A stretch of DNA of 64,000 nt from Pseudomonas viridiflava (GTDB taxonomy: Bacteria; Pseudomonadota; Gammaproteobacteria; Pseudomonadales; Pseudomonadaceae): the NCBI RefSeq assembly GCF_900582625.1, contig NZ_UTIQ01000327.1:434001-498000 (forward strand), read 5' to 3'. Positions 33,535-42,253 of this stretch are shown in pieces; the stretch's first letter is position 1; the number at the start of each line of letters is the position of its first letter. Position numbers and translations under genes: made by a program. A model generated the notes under the pieces. That model had not been told where the DNA came from. It made no database searches and saw only the letters and a program-made list of their open reading frames with translations.

Positions 33535-33614
33535 TGTAGGAGCGGCTGGGCGGCATTCCGATTAGCCGCGATGCTCTTGAAGTCAAAAGCATCGCGGCTG
33601 AAGCCGCTCCCACA
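33535..33614. repeat. REP pair with an extended left arm
   Basis: TGTAGGAGCGGCTGGGCGGC then ATTCCGATTAGCCGCGATGC on the left faces a normal GCATCGCGGCTGAAGCCGCT on the right. The GGGCGGCATTCCGATTA insert replaces the usual TTTA. The same insert, reverse-complemented, is in the right arm of the element at 57802-57882. Confidence 0.8.
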
Positions 33615-33665
33615 GCCTCGTGGCCACACGAAGCGCTTGCTCTTTCAACCAGGCGCCACGGTCGA

Positions 33666-33780
33666 GATCTCCGGGGCTAAGGTCAGGCAAGGCGCGGTCG
33701 GCCGGGAAAGCGGAGCGTACTGCAGTACGTGAGCATTTACCGGGCGAGCGCAACGCAGCATGGCCGACGACCCGGAGATC
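33666..33780. repeat. Hairpin repeat, copy 1
   Basis: 115 bp bounded by GATCTCCGGG (33666-33675) and CCCGGAGATC (33771-33780), a perfect 10-bp outer stem. Inside, an inner stem GCCGGGAAA/TTTACCGGGC (33701-33709 with 33736-33745, mismatches) caps a CGTAC-TGCA-GTACG loop region. Conserved flanks are GTCAGGCAAGGCGC and GCAACGCAGCATGGCC. A 34-bp spacer with palindrome GCAGCGCTGC leads to the next copy. Confidence 0.9.
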
Positions 33781-33814
33781 GCAGCGCTGCTCTCCAAACA
33801 GGCGCCACGGTCGA

Positions 33815-33929
33815 GATCTCCGGGGCTAAGGTCAGGCAAGGCGCGGTCGGCCGGTAAAGCGGAGCGTACTGCAGTACGTGAGCATTTACCGGGCGAGCGC
33901 AACGCAGCATGGCCGACGACCCGGAGATC
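33815..33929. repeat. Hairpin repeat, copy 2
   Basis: 115 bp, nearly identical to copy 1, one change (GCCGGTAAA) improving the inner stem to GGCCGGTAAA/TTTACCGGGC (33849-33858 with 33885-33894, one mismatch). Exactly 149 bp after copy 1. Confidence 0.9.
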
Positions 33930-33963
33930 GCAGCGCTGCTCTTCAAACAGGCGCCACGGTCGA

Positions 33964-34079
33964 GATCTCCGGGGCTAAGGTCAGGCAAGGCGCGGGCGCT
34001 CCTGAAAGCGCAGCGTACATTTAGTACGTGAGCATTTCAGGAGCGTTCGCAACGCAGCATGGCCGACGACCCGGAGATC
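33964..34079. repeat. Hairpin repeat, copy 3, with a different but paired inner stem
   Basis: 116 bp with the same outer stem and flanks. The inner stem is CGCTCCTGAAA/TTTCAGGAGCG (33997-34007 with 34035-34045), 11 perfect pairs with almost no sequence in common with copies 1 and 2; the loop is CGTAC-ATTTA-GTACG. Ends eight bases before the sucD terminator. Confidence 0.9.
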
Positions 34080-34087
34080 GCGGGGGC

Positions 34088-34118
34088 AAAAAAAAGACCA
34101 CCCCGAGGGGTGGCCTTT
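34088..34118 (-). terminator. Rho-independent terminator of the sdh-suc transcript
   Basis: Minus strand: GGCCACCCC pairs with GGGGTGGTC around TC, followed by TTTTTTTT, about 20 bases after the sucD stop codon. Confidence 0.92.
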
Positions 34119-34135
34119 TACTTGCCCAAACGCAA

Positions 34136-35023
34136 TTAAGCGTTTTTGGCGGTCCAGCCGGTCAGCTCGGCTAGCGCCTTGCCAATATCAGCCAGCGAAC
34201 GCACGGTTTTAACACCTGCGTCCTGCAGCGCTGCGAATTTCTCGTCAGCGGTGCCTTTACCACCAGAGATGATGGCGCCTGCGTGGCCCATGCGCTTGCC
34301 TGGAGGGGCAGTCACACCAGCGATGTAGGAAACCACTGGTTTGGTCACGTGAGCTTTGATGTAAGCAGCGGCTTCTTCTTCAGCCGAACCACCGATTTCG
34401 CCGATCATGACGATGGCTTCGGTTTTCGGGTCTTCCTGGAACAGCTTCAGGATGTCGATGAAGTTGGAGCCTGGGATCGGGTCACCGCCGATGCCGACGC
34501 AGGTGGACTGACCGAAACCGGCGTCAGTGGTCTGCTTAACAGCTTCGTAGGTCAGGGTGCCGGAACGCGAAACGATGCCGACTTTGCCTGGCAGGTGAAT
34601 GTGACCAGGCATGATGCCGATCTTGCATTCGCCCGGAGTGATCACGCCTGGGCAGTTAGGGCCGATCAGGCGTACGCCCAATTCGTCGCACTTAACCTTG
34701 GCTTCCAGCATGTCGATGGTCGCGATGCCTTCGGTGATGCACACGATCAGCTTGATGCCACCGAAAGCGGCTTCCAGGATCGAGTCTTTGCAGAAAGGAG
34801 CCGGAACGTAGATCACGCTGGCGGTAGCGCCAGTTTTCTCTACAGCTTCTTTCACGGTGTTGAACACTGGCAGGCCCAGGTGAGTGGTGCCGCCTTTGCC
34901 CGGAGTCACGCCGCCAACCATTTGGGTGCCGTAGGCAATGGCTTGTTCGGAGTGGAAAGTACCCTGCGAGCCGGTGAAGCCCTGGCAGATAACTTTGGTG
35001 TCTTTATTGATCAGGACGCTCAT
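34136..35023 (-). CDS. sucD: Succinyl-CoA synthetase alpha subunit
   Basis: 295 residues; with SucC converts succinyl-CoA to succinate with ATP/GTP formation. CoA-binding Rossmann part GFTGSQGTFHSEQAI (about 15-29), GPNCPGVITPGE (121-132) and phospho-histidine H247 in RMGHAGAIISGGKGTA (E. coli H246) are present. Its ATG overlaps the sucC stop by one base (TAATG), so translation is coupled. Last gene of the nine-gene TCA cluster. Confidence 0.98.
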   Translation of the reverse strand: MSVLINKDTKVICQGFTGSQGTFHSEQAIAYGTQMVGGVTPGKGGTTHLGLPVFNTVKEAVEKTGATASVIYVPAPFCKDSILEAAFGGIKLIVCITEGIATIDMLEAKVKCDELGVRLIGPNCPGVITPGECKIGIMPGHIHLPGKVGIVSRSGTLTYEAVKQTTDAGFGQSTCVGIGGDPIPGSNFIDILKLFQEDPKTEAIVMIGEIGGSAEEEAAAYIKAHVTKPVVSYIAGVTAPPGKRMGHAGAIISGGKGTADEKFAALQDAGVKTVRSLADIGKALAELTGWTAKNA

Positions 35024-36189
35024 TACTTGCCCTCCGCAGCTTTGACGACTTGCTGAGCAGCGTCGGTCAGGCTGGTTGCCGCGATGATGTTCAGGCCGCT
35101 TTCTGCCAGTACCTTGGCGCCCAGTTCAGCGTTGTTGCCTTCAAGGCGCACAACCACCGGGATTTTCACGCCAACTTCTTTCACTGCGCCAATGATGCCT
35201 TCGGCAATCATGTCGCAACGAACGATGCCGCCGAAGATGTTCACCAGAACAGCTGCAACGTTGGTGTCGGACAGAATGATTTTGAACGCTTCGGTAACGC
35301 GTTCTTTGGTAGCGCCGCCGCCTACGTCGAGGAAGTTGGCTGGCTTGCCGCCGTGCAGGTTGACGATGTCCATGGTACCCATGGCCAGGCCGGCACCGTT
35401 GACCATGCAGCCAATGTTGCCTTCCAGGGCTACGTAGTTCAGTTCGAACTTGGCAGCATGGGCTTCACGTGGGTCATCTTGCGACGGGTCATGCATGGCG
35501 CGCAGTTTTGGCTGGCGGTACATGGCGTTGGCGTCGATGTTGATCTTGGCGTCGAGGCAGTGCAGGTTGCCGTCAGCTTTGATTACCAGCGGGTTCACTT
35601 CCAGCAGTGCCAGGTCGTAGTCCTGGAACAGTTTGGCCAGGCCAACGAAGATGTGGGTGAACTGCTTGATCTGGTCGCCTTGCAGGCCCAGTTGGAAGGC
35701 CAGGTCACGACCTTGGTACGGCTGAGCGCCAACCAATGGATCGATAGTGGCTTTGAGGATCTTCTCAGGGGTGTCGTGAGCGATCTTCTCGATGTCCACG
35801 CCGCCTTCAGTGGAGGCCATGAACACGATGCGACGGCTGGAGCGGTCAACGACTGCGCCCAGATACAGCTCTTTGGCGATATCGGTGCAGGACTCAACCA
35901 GAATCTGGTTGACCGGCTGGCCGTTGGCGTCGGTCTGGTAGGTCACCAGACGCTTGCCCAGCCACTGAGCGGCGAAGGCCTTGGCCTCGTCCTTGCTCTT
36001 GACCAGTTTCACACCACCGGCTTTACCGCGACCACCTGCGTGGACCTGGGCTTTGACAACCCACTCGGTGCCACCAATTTTGTCGCAGGCCTCAGCGGCC
36101 GCTTCCGGGGTGTTTACTGCAAAGCCTTTGGATACGGGCAGGCCGTACTCAGCAAACAGTTGCTTACCCTGATACTCGTGAAGATTCAT
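35023..36189 (-). CDS. sucC: Succinyl-CoA synthetase beta subunit
   Basis: 388 residues, normal length. An ATP-grasp domain (MNLHEYQGKQLFAEYGLPV start; VHAGGRGKAGGVKLVKS nucleotide loop about 49-65) followed by a CoA-ligase flavodoxin-like domain with NGAGLAMGTMDIVNLHGG and NIFGGIVRCDMIAEGI. Binds the nucleotide and succinate. The 163-base gap after lpd is the largest within suc and could contain an internal promoter, but I cannot point to one. Confidence 0.98.
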   Translation of the reverse strand: MNLHEYQGKQLFAEYGLPVSKGFAVNTPEAAAEACDKIGGTEWVVKAQVHAGGRGKAGGVKLVKSKDEAKAFAAQWLGKRLVTYQTDANGQPVNQILVESCTDIAKELYLGAVVDRSSRRIVFMASTEGGVDIEKIAHDTPEKILKATIDPLVGAQPYQGRDLAFQLGLQGDQIKQFTHIFVGLAKLFQDYDLALLEVNPLVIKADGNLHCLDAKINIDANAMYRQPKLRAMHDPSQDDPREAHAAKFELNYVALEGNIGCMVNGAGLAMGTMDIVNLHGGKPANFLDVGGGATKERVTEAFKIILSDTNVAAVLVNIFGGIVRCDMIAEGIIGAVKEVGVKIPVVVRLEGNNAELGAKVLAESGLNIIAATSLTDAAQQVVKAAEGK

Positions 36190-36352
36190 GCTTGTCTACC
36201 GTCTTCGTTAGGTATTGCGCATTCGACGCTGCGTGATAATTGCCGCGCCACCTGTGACCGTTTTCTAGAAACAGTCCGCCTGGGCATTCCGCGGTGCGTC
36301 TTCGGCGTGAAGATGCACGACGGGCCGCCCGGCGTGGTTCTTGTTGTCGCTA

Positions 36353-37789
36353 TTAACGCTTCTTGCGGTTGGCGATGTGGATGGCGCCGCCATTCACTGC
36401 CAAGGCCGCTTCGTGCAGCGCTTCGGACATGGTTGGGTGCGAGAACACCATCATGCCGAGGTCTTCGGCACTGGTGCCAAATTCCATACCGATAGCGCCT
36501 TGTTGCACCAGCTCAGCCGCGGCTGGGCCGATTACGTGAACGCCCAGTACGCGGTCAGTCTTGGCATCGGCGATGACTTTGACGAAACCGGCGGTGTCGT
36601 TGGCAGCCATGGCGCGGCCGCTGGCAGCGAACGGGAAGGTGCCGACGTTGATGGCAACGCCTTCAGCCTTGAGCGCCTGCTCGGTTTTGCCAACCCATGC
36701 GATTTCCGGGTGGGTGTAGATAACCGATGGCACCAGGTCGTAGTTCATTTGCGCTTTGTGGCCGGCGATACGCTCGGCAACCATCACGCCCTCTTCCGAG
36801 GCTTTGTGGGCGAGCATGGCGCCACGTACCACGTCACCAATGGCGTAAACGCCTGGGACGCTGGTGGTGCAGTGGTCGTCAACGAAGATGTAACCGCGCT
36901 CGTCGAGGTCGACGCCGCTGTTTGCTGCCAGCAACTCGGTGGTTACCGGGCGACGGCCTACGGCCACGATCAGCTTGTCGAATACCTGCTTCTGCTCGCC
37001 TTCGGCGTCAGTGTAGGTAACGGTGACTTGCTTCTTCTTCACTTCCGAACCGGTTACGCGAGCGCCCAGTTTGATTTTCAGACCCTGCTTGGTGAGGATC
37101 TTCAGTGCTTCCTTGGCAATGGCTTCGTCAGCCGCTGGCAGGAACTTGTCGAGTGCTTCGAGCACGGTCACTTCGGCACCCAGACGGGCCCACACCGAAC
37201 CCAGCTCCAGACCGATAACGCCAGCGCCGATCACGCCGAGGGTTTTCGGTACGGCTTGGAAATCCAGAGCGCCGGTGGAATCGACGATAACGTCCTGATC
37301 AACCGGAGCTGGCGGGATGTCTACGGGACGCGAGCCAGAGGCCAGAATCACGTTGTCGGCTTCGTAGACAACCGCTTTGCCGTCAAGGCCGGTCACTTCA
37401 ACCTGCTTGTTCGCCAGCAGTTTGCCGTGGCCTTCGAGCAGGGTGACACCGTTAGCCTTGAACAGGGTGGCAACGCCGCCAGTCAGGTTTTTAACGATGG
37501 TGTCTTTGCGCGCAACCATGGCCGGTACGTCGATAGAGACGTTCTTGGCGCTGATGCCGTGCACAGCGAAGCCTTCGTGGGCTTCGTGGAATTTGTAGGA
37601 GCTGTCGAGCAACGCCTTGGATGGAATGCAACCGACGTTCAGGCAGGTACCGCCCAAGGCAATTTTGCCTTCCTTACCCTGATATTTCTCGACACAGGCA
37701 GTTTTCAAACCCAGTTGAGCGGCCTTGATAGCGGCTACATAGCCCCCTGGGCCAGCACCGATCACTACCACGTCAAATTTTTGCGTCAT
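36353..37789 (-). CDS. lpd: Dihydrolipoyl dehydrogenase (E3) of 2-oxoglutarate dehydrogenase
   Basis: 478-residue FAD flavoprotein that reoxidises the lipoyl group of SucB with NAD+. GAGPGGYVAA (11-20, FAD), redox disulfide C49/C54 in GGTCLNVGCIPSK, second dinucleotide fold GAGVIGLELGSVWARLG (NAD) and the C-terminal interface motif HPTMSEALHEAAL (catalytic His-Glu) are all visible. Placement between sucB and sucC matches lpdG of Pseudomonas. AAGGAATGAGTT precedes the ATG. Confidence 0.97.
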   Translation of the reverse strand: MTQKFDVVVIGAGPGGYVAAIKAAQLGLKTACVEKYQGKEGKIALGGTCLNVGCIPSKALLDSSYKFHEAHEGFAVHGISAKNVSIDVPAMVARKDTIVKNLTGGVATLFKANGVTLLEGHGKLLANKQVEVTGLDGKAVVYEADNVILASGSRPVDIPPAPVDQDVIVDSTGALDFQAVPKTLGVIGAGVIGLELGSVWARLGAEVTVLEALDKFLPAADEAIAKEALKILTKQGLKIKLGARVTGSEVKKKQVTVTYTDAEGEQKQVFDKLIVAVGRRPVTTELLAANSGVDLDERGYIFVDDHCTTSVPGVYAIGDVVRGAMLAHKASEEGVMVAERIAGHKAQMNYDLVPSVIYTHPEIAWVGKTEQALKAEGVAINVGTFPFAASGRAMAANDTAGFVKVIADAKTDRVLGVHVIGPAAAELVQQGAIGMEFGTSAEDLGMMVFSHPTMSEALHEAALAVNGGAIHIANRKKR

Positions 37790-37854
37790 AACTCATTCCT
37801 TTTCGGATGAAACCGGACAGCCCCTTTTGGGGGCCGCCGTGATCAGAGAACGGA

Positions 37855-39090
37855 TTAGATATCCAGCAACAGGCGCGCCGGATCCTCCAGCAGGTTCTTG
37901 ATCGTTACCAAGAAGCTCACGGCCTCCTTGCCATCGATCAGACGGTGGTCGTAAGACAACGCCAAGTACATCATTGGACGGATGACAACCTGACCATTGA
38001 TTGCCATTGGGCGCTGAATGATGTTGTGCATGCCAAGAATGGCAGCTTGCGGCGGGTTGACGATCGGGGTCGACATCATGGAACCGAAGGTGCCGCCGTT
38101 AGTGATGGTGAAGGTGCCGCCAGTCATCTCGTCGATGGACAGCTTGCCCTCTTTGGCCTTCTTGCCGAAGGTGGCGATGCCGTTTTCGACTTCTGCCAGG
38201 CTCATCAGTTCGGCGTTACGCAGAACCGGAACCACCAGGCCACGGTCGCTGGAGACGGCAACGCCGATGTCCTGGTAGCCGTGGTACACGATGTCGGTGC
38301 CGTCGATCGACGCGTTCACCGCCGGGAAGCGCTTGAGGGCTTCAACCGAGGCTTTGACGAAGAACGACATGAAGCCCAGGCGCACGCCGTTGTGGGTCTT
38401 CTCGAACAGGTCTTTGTATTTGCTGCGCAGGGCCATCACTTCAGTCATGTCGACTTCGTTGAAGGTGGTCAGCATAGCCATGGTCGACTGAGCTTCAACC
38501 AGACGCTCGGCCACTTTGGCGCGCAGGCGGGTCATCGGAACGCGTTTTTCAACGCGGTCGCCAGCAGCGAAAACCGGAGCGGCAGCAGCAGGTGCGGCAG
38601 CGGCTTTGGCCGGTGCAGCCGGAGCGTTTTTCTTCGCTTGGATGGCAGCAACCACGTCTTCTTTGGTGACGCGACCGCCTTTACCGCTGGCAGCGATGCT
38701 GTTGACGTCGATGCCGTTTTCTTCAGCCAGCTTGCGCGCGGCTGGAGCGAGAATCAGGTCTTCGGACTTGGCCGCCGGGGCAGCAGCCGGAGCGGCAGCA
38801 GCGCTGGCAGCAGGAGCCGGTGCAGCGGCGGCTGGGGCGGCAGCAGCGCCGGCGCCATCACCGAGTTTGCCCAGCAGTTCGCCGCTGAGCACGGTGTCGC
38901 CTTCATTCTTGACGATTTCAGCCAGAACGCCGTCGGCCTCAGCCAGCACTTCCATAACCACTTTGTCGGTTTCGATGTCGACGATCAGGTCGTCGCGCTT
39001 GACGGCGTCGCCCGGCTTCTTGTGCCAGGTAGCAACGGTGCCGTCAGCAACCGATTCCGGAAATTGCGGGGCTTTGATATCGATAGCCAT
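37855..39090 (-). CDS. sucB: 2-oxoglutarate dehydrogenase E2, dihydrolipoyl succinyltransferase
   Basis: 411 residues; transfers succinyl from lipoate to CoA and forms the core of the complex. One lipoyl domain with the modified lysine K43 in IETDKVVMEV, an Ala/Pro-rich linker (about 80-108), a peripheral-subunit binding domain (LAPAARKLAEENGIDV...GRVTKEDV, about 114-150), a second Ala/Pro linker and the catalytic domain with H382 and D386 (SYDHRLIDG). AAGGAACC precedes the start. 77 bases separate it from sucA. Confidence 0.98.
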   Translation of the reverse strand: MAIDIKAPQFPESVADGTVATWHKKPGDAVKRDDLIVDIETDKVVMEVLAEADGVLAEIVKNEGDTVLSGELLGKLGDGAGAAAAPAAAAPAPAASAAAAPAAAPAAKSEDLILAPAARKLAEENGIDVNSIAASGKGGRVTKEDVVAAIQAKKNAPAAPAKAAAAPAAAAPVFAAGDRVEKRVPMTRLRAKVAERLVEAQSTMAMLTTFNEVDMTEVMALRSKYKDLFEKTHNGVRLGFMSFFVKASVEALKRFPAVNASIDGTDIVYHGYQDIGVAVSSDRGLVVPVLRNAELMSLAEVENGIATFGKKAKEGKLSIDEMTGGTFTITNGGTFGSMMSTPIVNPPQAAILGMHNIIQRPMAINGQVVIRPMMYLALSYDHRLIDGKEAVSFLVTIKNLLEDPARLLLDI

Positions 39091-39167
39091 TGTGTACGGT
39101 TCCTTAAATTCGGGTTCTTCAGCAAACGGGCTGCAGGATCGCTGCAGCCCGTTGTGGGACGAAGGCG

Positions 39168-42002
39168 TTAAACAGTAAAGGCGTCCTGCAGCAGTTTTTC
39201 CTGCTGCTCGGCGTGCATCGAAGCGTAACCACAGGCCGGAGCAGCAGAGCCTTCACGGCCGGCGTACTCGAGAAACAGGCCTTTCTTGTGCGCGCTGGTG
39301 ACGCGACGCATGTGGTGCTGACTGCAATACCAAGCGCCCTGGTTCATCGGTTCTTCCTGACACCAGACCACGTGCTCGAGGTTCTTGTACGGAGCAAGCA
39401 CCTCAGCCAGGTCGTCTTCAGGGAACGGATACAGCTGCTCGATACGCACGATGGCAGTATCGTCGCGGCCTTCGGCACGGCGCTTTTCCAGCAGGTCGTA
39501 GTAGACCTTGCCGCTGCACAGTACCAACCGTTTCACTTTCTTCGGATCGAGTGCATCGATCTCCGGAAGTACCGTTTGGAACGAACCCTCGGCCAAGTCT
39601 TCCAGGGTCGAAATGGCCAATTTGTGCCGCAGCAGCGACTTGGGCGTCAATGCGACCAATGGCTTACGCAGCGGGCGGATCACCTGGCGACGCAGCATGT
39701 GGTAGACCTGCGCCGGGGTAGTCGGCACGCACACCTGAATGTTGTGCTCGGCGCACAGTTGCAGGTAACGCTCCAGACGCGCCGAGCTGTGCTCAGGCCC
39801 CTGCCCTTCATAACCGTGCGGCAGCAACATGGTCAGACCGCACAGACGGCCCCACTTGTGCTCGCCACTGGTGATGAATTGGTCGACAACCACTTGTGCA
39901 CCGTTGGCGAAGTCACCGAACTGCGCTTCCCAGATCACCAACGCATCCGGCTTGGTGGTCGAGTAGCCGTATTCGAATGCCAGCACGGCTTCTTCGGACA
40001 GCAGCGAGTCGTACAGGTCGAAACGCGGCTGACCTTCGTACAGGTGCTTCAACGGAACGTGGGTGCCGGCGTCCTTCTGGTTGTGCAGTACGGCGTGACG
40101 GTGCGAGAAGGTGCCACGGCCAACGTCCTGACCGGTCAGGCGAATCGGGTGCCCGTCGAACAGCAAGGTGCCGTACGCCATGGTTTCAGCGAAGCCCCAG
40201 TTAATTGGCAAGCCACCGGCAGCCATCTTCTGGCGGTCTTCGAGAATTTTCGAAACCTGACGCTGAACCACGAAACCTTCTGGCACTTCCAGCAACTTGG
40301 TCGCCAGTTCCTGCAGGGTTTTCAGCGGTACGCGGGTGTCGTGACGCGCAGTCCAGGCGTGGCCCAGGTACGGACGCCAGTCCACGAACAACTCTTTGTT
40401 CGGCTCTTTGACCAGGCTTTTTACAACGTGCAGACCGTTGTCCAGCGCATTGCGGTAGTCGTCGACCTTGTGCTGAACGCTGTCGGCATCAAGGCTGTTG
40501 GACTGGATCAACGCGTCGGCATACAGCTCACGAGTAGTGCGCTGCTTGGCGATTTGCTGATACATCAAAGGCTGAGTGCCGTTCGGCTCGTCGGCCTCGT
40601 TGTGGCCGCGACGACGGTAGCAAACCAAGTCGATTACCACGTCACGCTTGAACTGCATGCGGTAGTCGATGGCCAACTGGGTCACGAACAACACGGCTTC
40701 CGGGTCATCACCGTTTACGTGCAGGATCGGCGCCTGAATCATCTTGGCGACGTCGGTGCAGTACTCGGTGGAACGGGAGTCTTCCGGGTTGCTGATGGTG
40801 AAGCCAACCTGGTTGTTGATCACGATGTGGATCGTGCCGCCAGTCTTGAAGCCGCGGGTCTGCGACATCTGGAAGGTTTCCATGACCACACCCTGACCGG
40901 CGAACGCCGCGTCACCGTGCAGGGAAACCGGCAGAACCTTGTCACCGGTGGTGTCGTTGCGACGGTCTTGGCGGGCGCGAACAGAGCCCTCAACCACTGG
41001 CGAAACGATTTCCAGGTGAGACGGGTTGAACGCCATGGCCAGGTGAACTTCACCGCCAGTGGTCATCACGTTGGATGAGAAACCCTGGTGGTACTTCACG
41101 TCGCCGGAGCCCAGCTCGACCAGCTTCTTCTTGCCTTCGAACTCGTCGAACAGGTCGCGCGGGTTTTTACCGAAGGTGTTGACCAGCACGTTGAGACGAC
41201 CACGGTGGGCCATGCCGATCACAATTTCTTTGGTGCCGTAGGAACCGGAACGCTGAATCAGTTCGTCGAGCAGCGGAATCAAGCTCTCGCCACCTTCCAG
41301 ACCGAAACGCTTGGTGCCCGGGTACTTGGTGCCCAGGTATTTTTCCAGGCCTTCAGCGGCGGTGAGGCGCTCGAGCAGATGGCTCTGAACCTCAGGGGAA
41401 ACCGTCGGACGACCGCGCACGCTTTCCAGACGCTGCTGGAACCACTTACGTTGCTCGGAATCGACGATGTGCGTGAACTCGGCGCCAATGGTGCGGCAAT
41501 ATGTCTGCTGCAGAGCCACATAGATCTCGCGTAACGTCGCCTCCTCTTTACCGATGTAAAGCTCACCGGTACGGAAGGTTGTGTCGAGATCGGCATCAGT
41601 CAGGCCGTAATGATTGATCGCCAAATCAGCCGGTGCCGGGCGCTGCCACAGACCGAGCGGATCGAGCTGAGAGGCCTGATGGCCACGCATCCGATACGCC
41701 TGAATCAGTCGCAAGACTTCGACCTGCTTCTTCTCGTGCTCACTGCTCACGCTGCCGGCAGACACCGGTTGAGCGCGACGCTGGTTCTTGGCCAGCAACA
41801 CGAAATGATCGCGCACCGTCGAGTGGGAAACGTCATTGGTGACGTTGCCATCGGCCGGCAGCTTCTGGAAGTAGGTGCGCCACTCTTCTGGCACAGCGTT
41901 GGGATCGTGCAGGTAGAGCTCGTAGAGCTCTTCCACGTAGGCAGCGTTACCACCGGATAGGTGGGCACTGTCCCACATGCGCTGCATCACGCTTTCTTGC
42001 AT
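39168..42002 (-). CDS. sucA: 2-oxoglutarate dehydrogenase E1 component
   Basis: 944 residues; thiamine-diphosphate enzyme that decarboxylates 2-oxoglutarate and succinylates the E2 lipoyl group. It has the short N-terminal E2-binding segment, GMAHRGRLNVLVNTFGK, VSLHGDAAFAGQGVVMETFQMS and the GDDPEAV...DLVCYRRRGHNEADEP thiamine-binding region, then the transketolase-like C-terminal half (YEGQGPEHSSARLERYLQLC). Preceded by a GGCGCC hairpin in the 251-base gap to sdhB. Confidence 0.98.
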   Translation of the reverse strand: MQESVMQRMWDSAHLSGGNAAYVEELYELYLHDPNAVPEEWRTYFQKLPADGNVTNDVSHSTVRDHFVLLAKNQRRAQPVSAGSVSSEHEKKQVEVLRLIQAYRMRGHQASQLDPLGLWQRPAPADLAINHYGLTDADLDTTFRTGELYIGKEEATLREIYVALQQTYCRTIGAEFTHIVDSEQRKWFQQRLESVRGRPTVSPEVQSHLLERLTAAEGLEKYLGTKYPGTKRFGLEGGESLIPLLDELIQRSGSYGTKEIVIGMAHRGRLNVLVNTFGKNPRDLFDEFEGKKKLVELGSGDVKYHQGFSSNVMTTGGEVHLAMAFNPSHLEIVSPVVEGSVRARQDRRNDTTGDKVLPVSLHGDAAFAGQGVVMETFQMSQTRGFKTGGTIHIVINNQVGFTISNPEDSRSTEYCTDVAKMIQAPILHVNGDDPEAVLFVTQLAIDYRMQFKRDVVIDLVCYRRRGHNEADEPNGTQPLMYQQIAKQRTTRELYADALIQSNSLDADSVQHKVDDYRNALDNGLHVVKSLVKEPNKELFVDWRPYLGHAWTARHDTRVPLKTLQELATKLLEVPEGFVVQRQVSKILEDRQKMAAGGLPINWGFAETMAYGTLLFDGHPIRLTGQDVGRGTFSHRHAVLHNQKDAGTHVPLKHLYEGQPRFDLYDSLLSEEAVLAFEYGYSTTKPDALVIWEAQFGDFANGAQVVVDQFITSGEHKWGRLCGLTMLLPHGYEGQGPEHSSARLERYLQLCAEHNIQVCVPTTPAQVYHMLRRQVIRPLRKPLVALTPKSLLRHKLAISTLEDLAEGSFQTVLPEIDALDPKKVKRLVLCSGKVYYDLLEKRRAEGRDDTAIVRIEQLYPFPEDDLAEVLAPYKNLEHVVWCQEEPMNQGAWYCSQHHMRRVTSAHKKGLFLEYAGREGSAAPACGYASMHAEQQEKLLQDAFTV

Positions 42003-42196
42003 GCTTGGTCACCCTCGGTAAGGGGACACCACCGGCGTGGAAACCGCATGAAATTACCCAGCCCAAAACCAGCGACCTGGTAAAGCCACTTCGGATCCCG
42101 CAGATAGTCCGGGTACCAGCCCGGATGCCCCTGCTGGTCGTCAATTTTTCAAAGTGAGGGCCGCCGCCTTTTGGGTAGCGACCCGGTCTTAAACTA

Positions 42197-42218
42197 CGGC
42201 GCCGAAAGGTCGGCGCCG
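42197..42218 (-). other. Intercistronic hairpin between sdhB and sucA
   Basis: Minus strand CGGCGCCGACCTTTCGGCGC then CG: 9-bp stem, 4-base loop, 36 bases after the sdhB stop and about 195 before the sucA start. It has no T run, so partial termination or a 3'-end stabiliser for sdhCDAB mRNA is more likely than a full stop. Confidence 0.6.
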
Positions 42219-42253
42219 CAGGCATTGCTGGTTATGCAGGTATTGCCAGTAAA

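Noticed and set aside
33502..33988. Frames of 69-85 residues repeated over the hairpin array
   Set aside because: Follow the 149-bp period and the stem palindromes; no ribosome sites, and the third copy breaks the peptide.
33650..34080. CRISPR array
   Set aside because: Only three units of 149 bp, spacers identical rather than unique, no cas genes.
36325..36352. Crc/Hfq-type A-rich motif AACAAGAA after the lpd stop (minus strand)
   Set aside because: It fits AANAANAA but lies about 150 bases before sucC, not at a ribosome site, so a translational control role is not supported.
36341..41078. Very long frames opposite lpd, sucB and sucA (up to 621 residues)
   Set aside because: Shadow frames; all three sense genes are textbook TCA enzymes.
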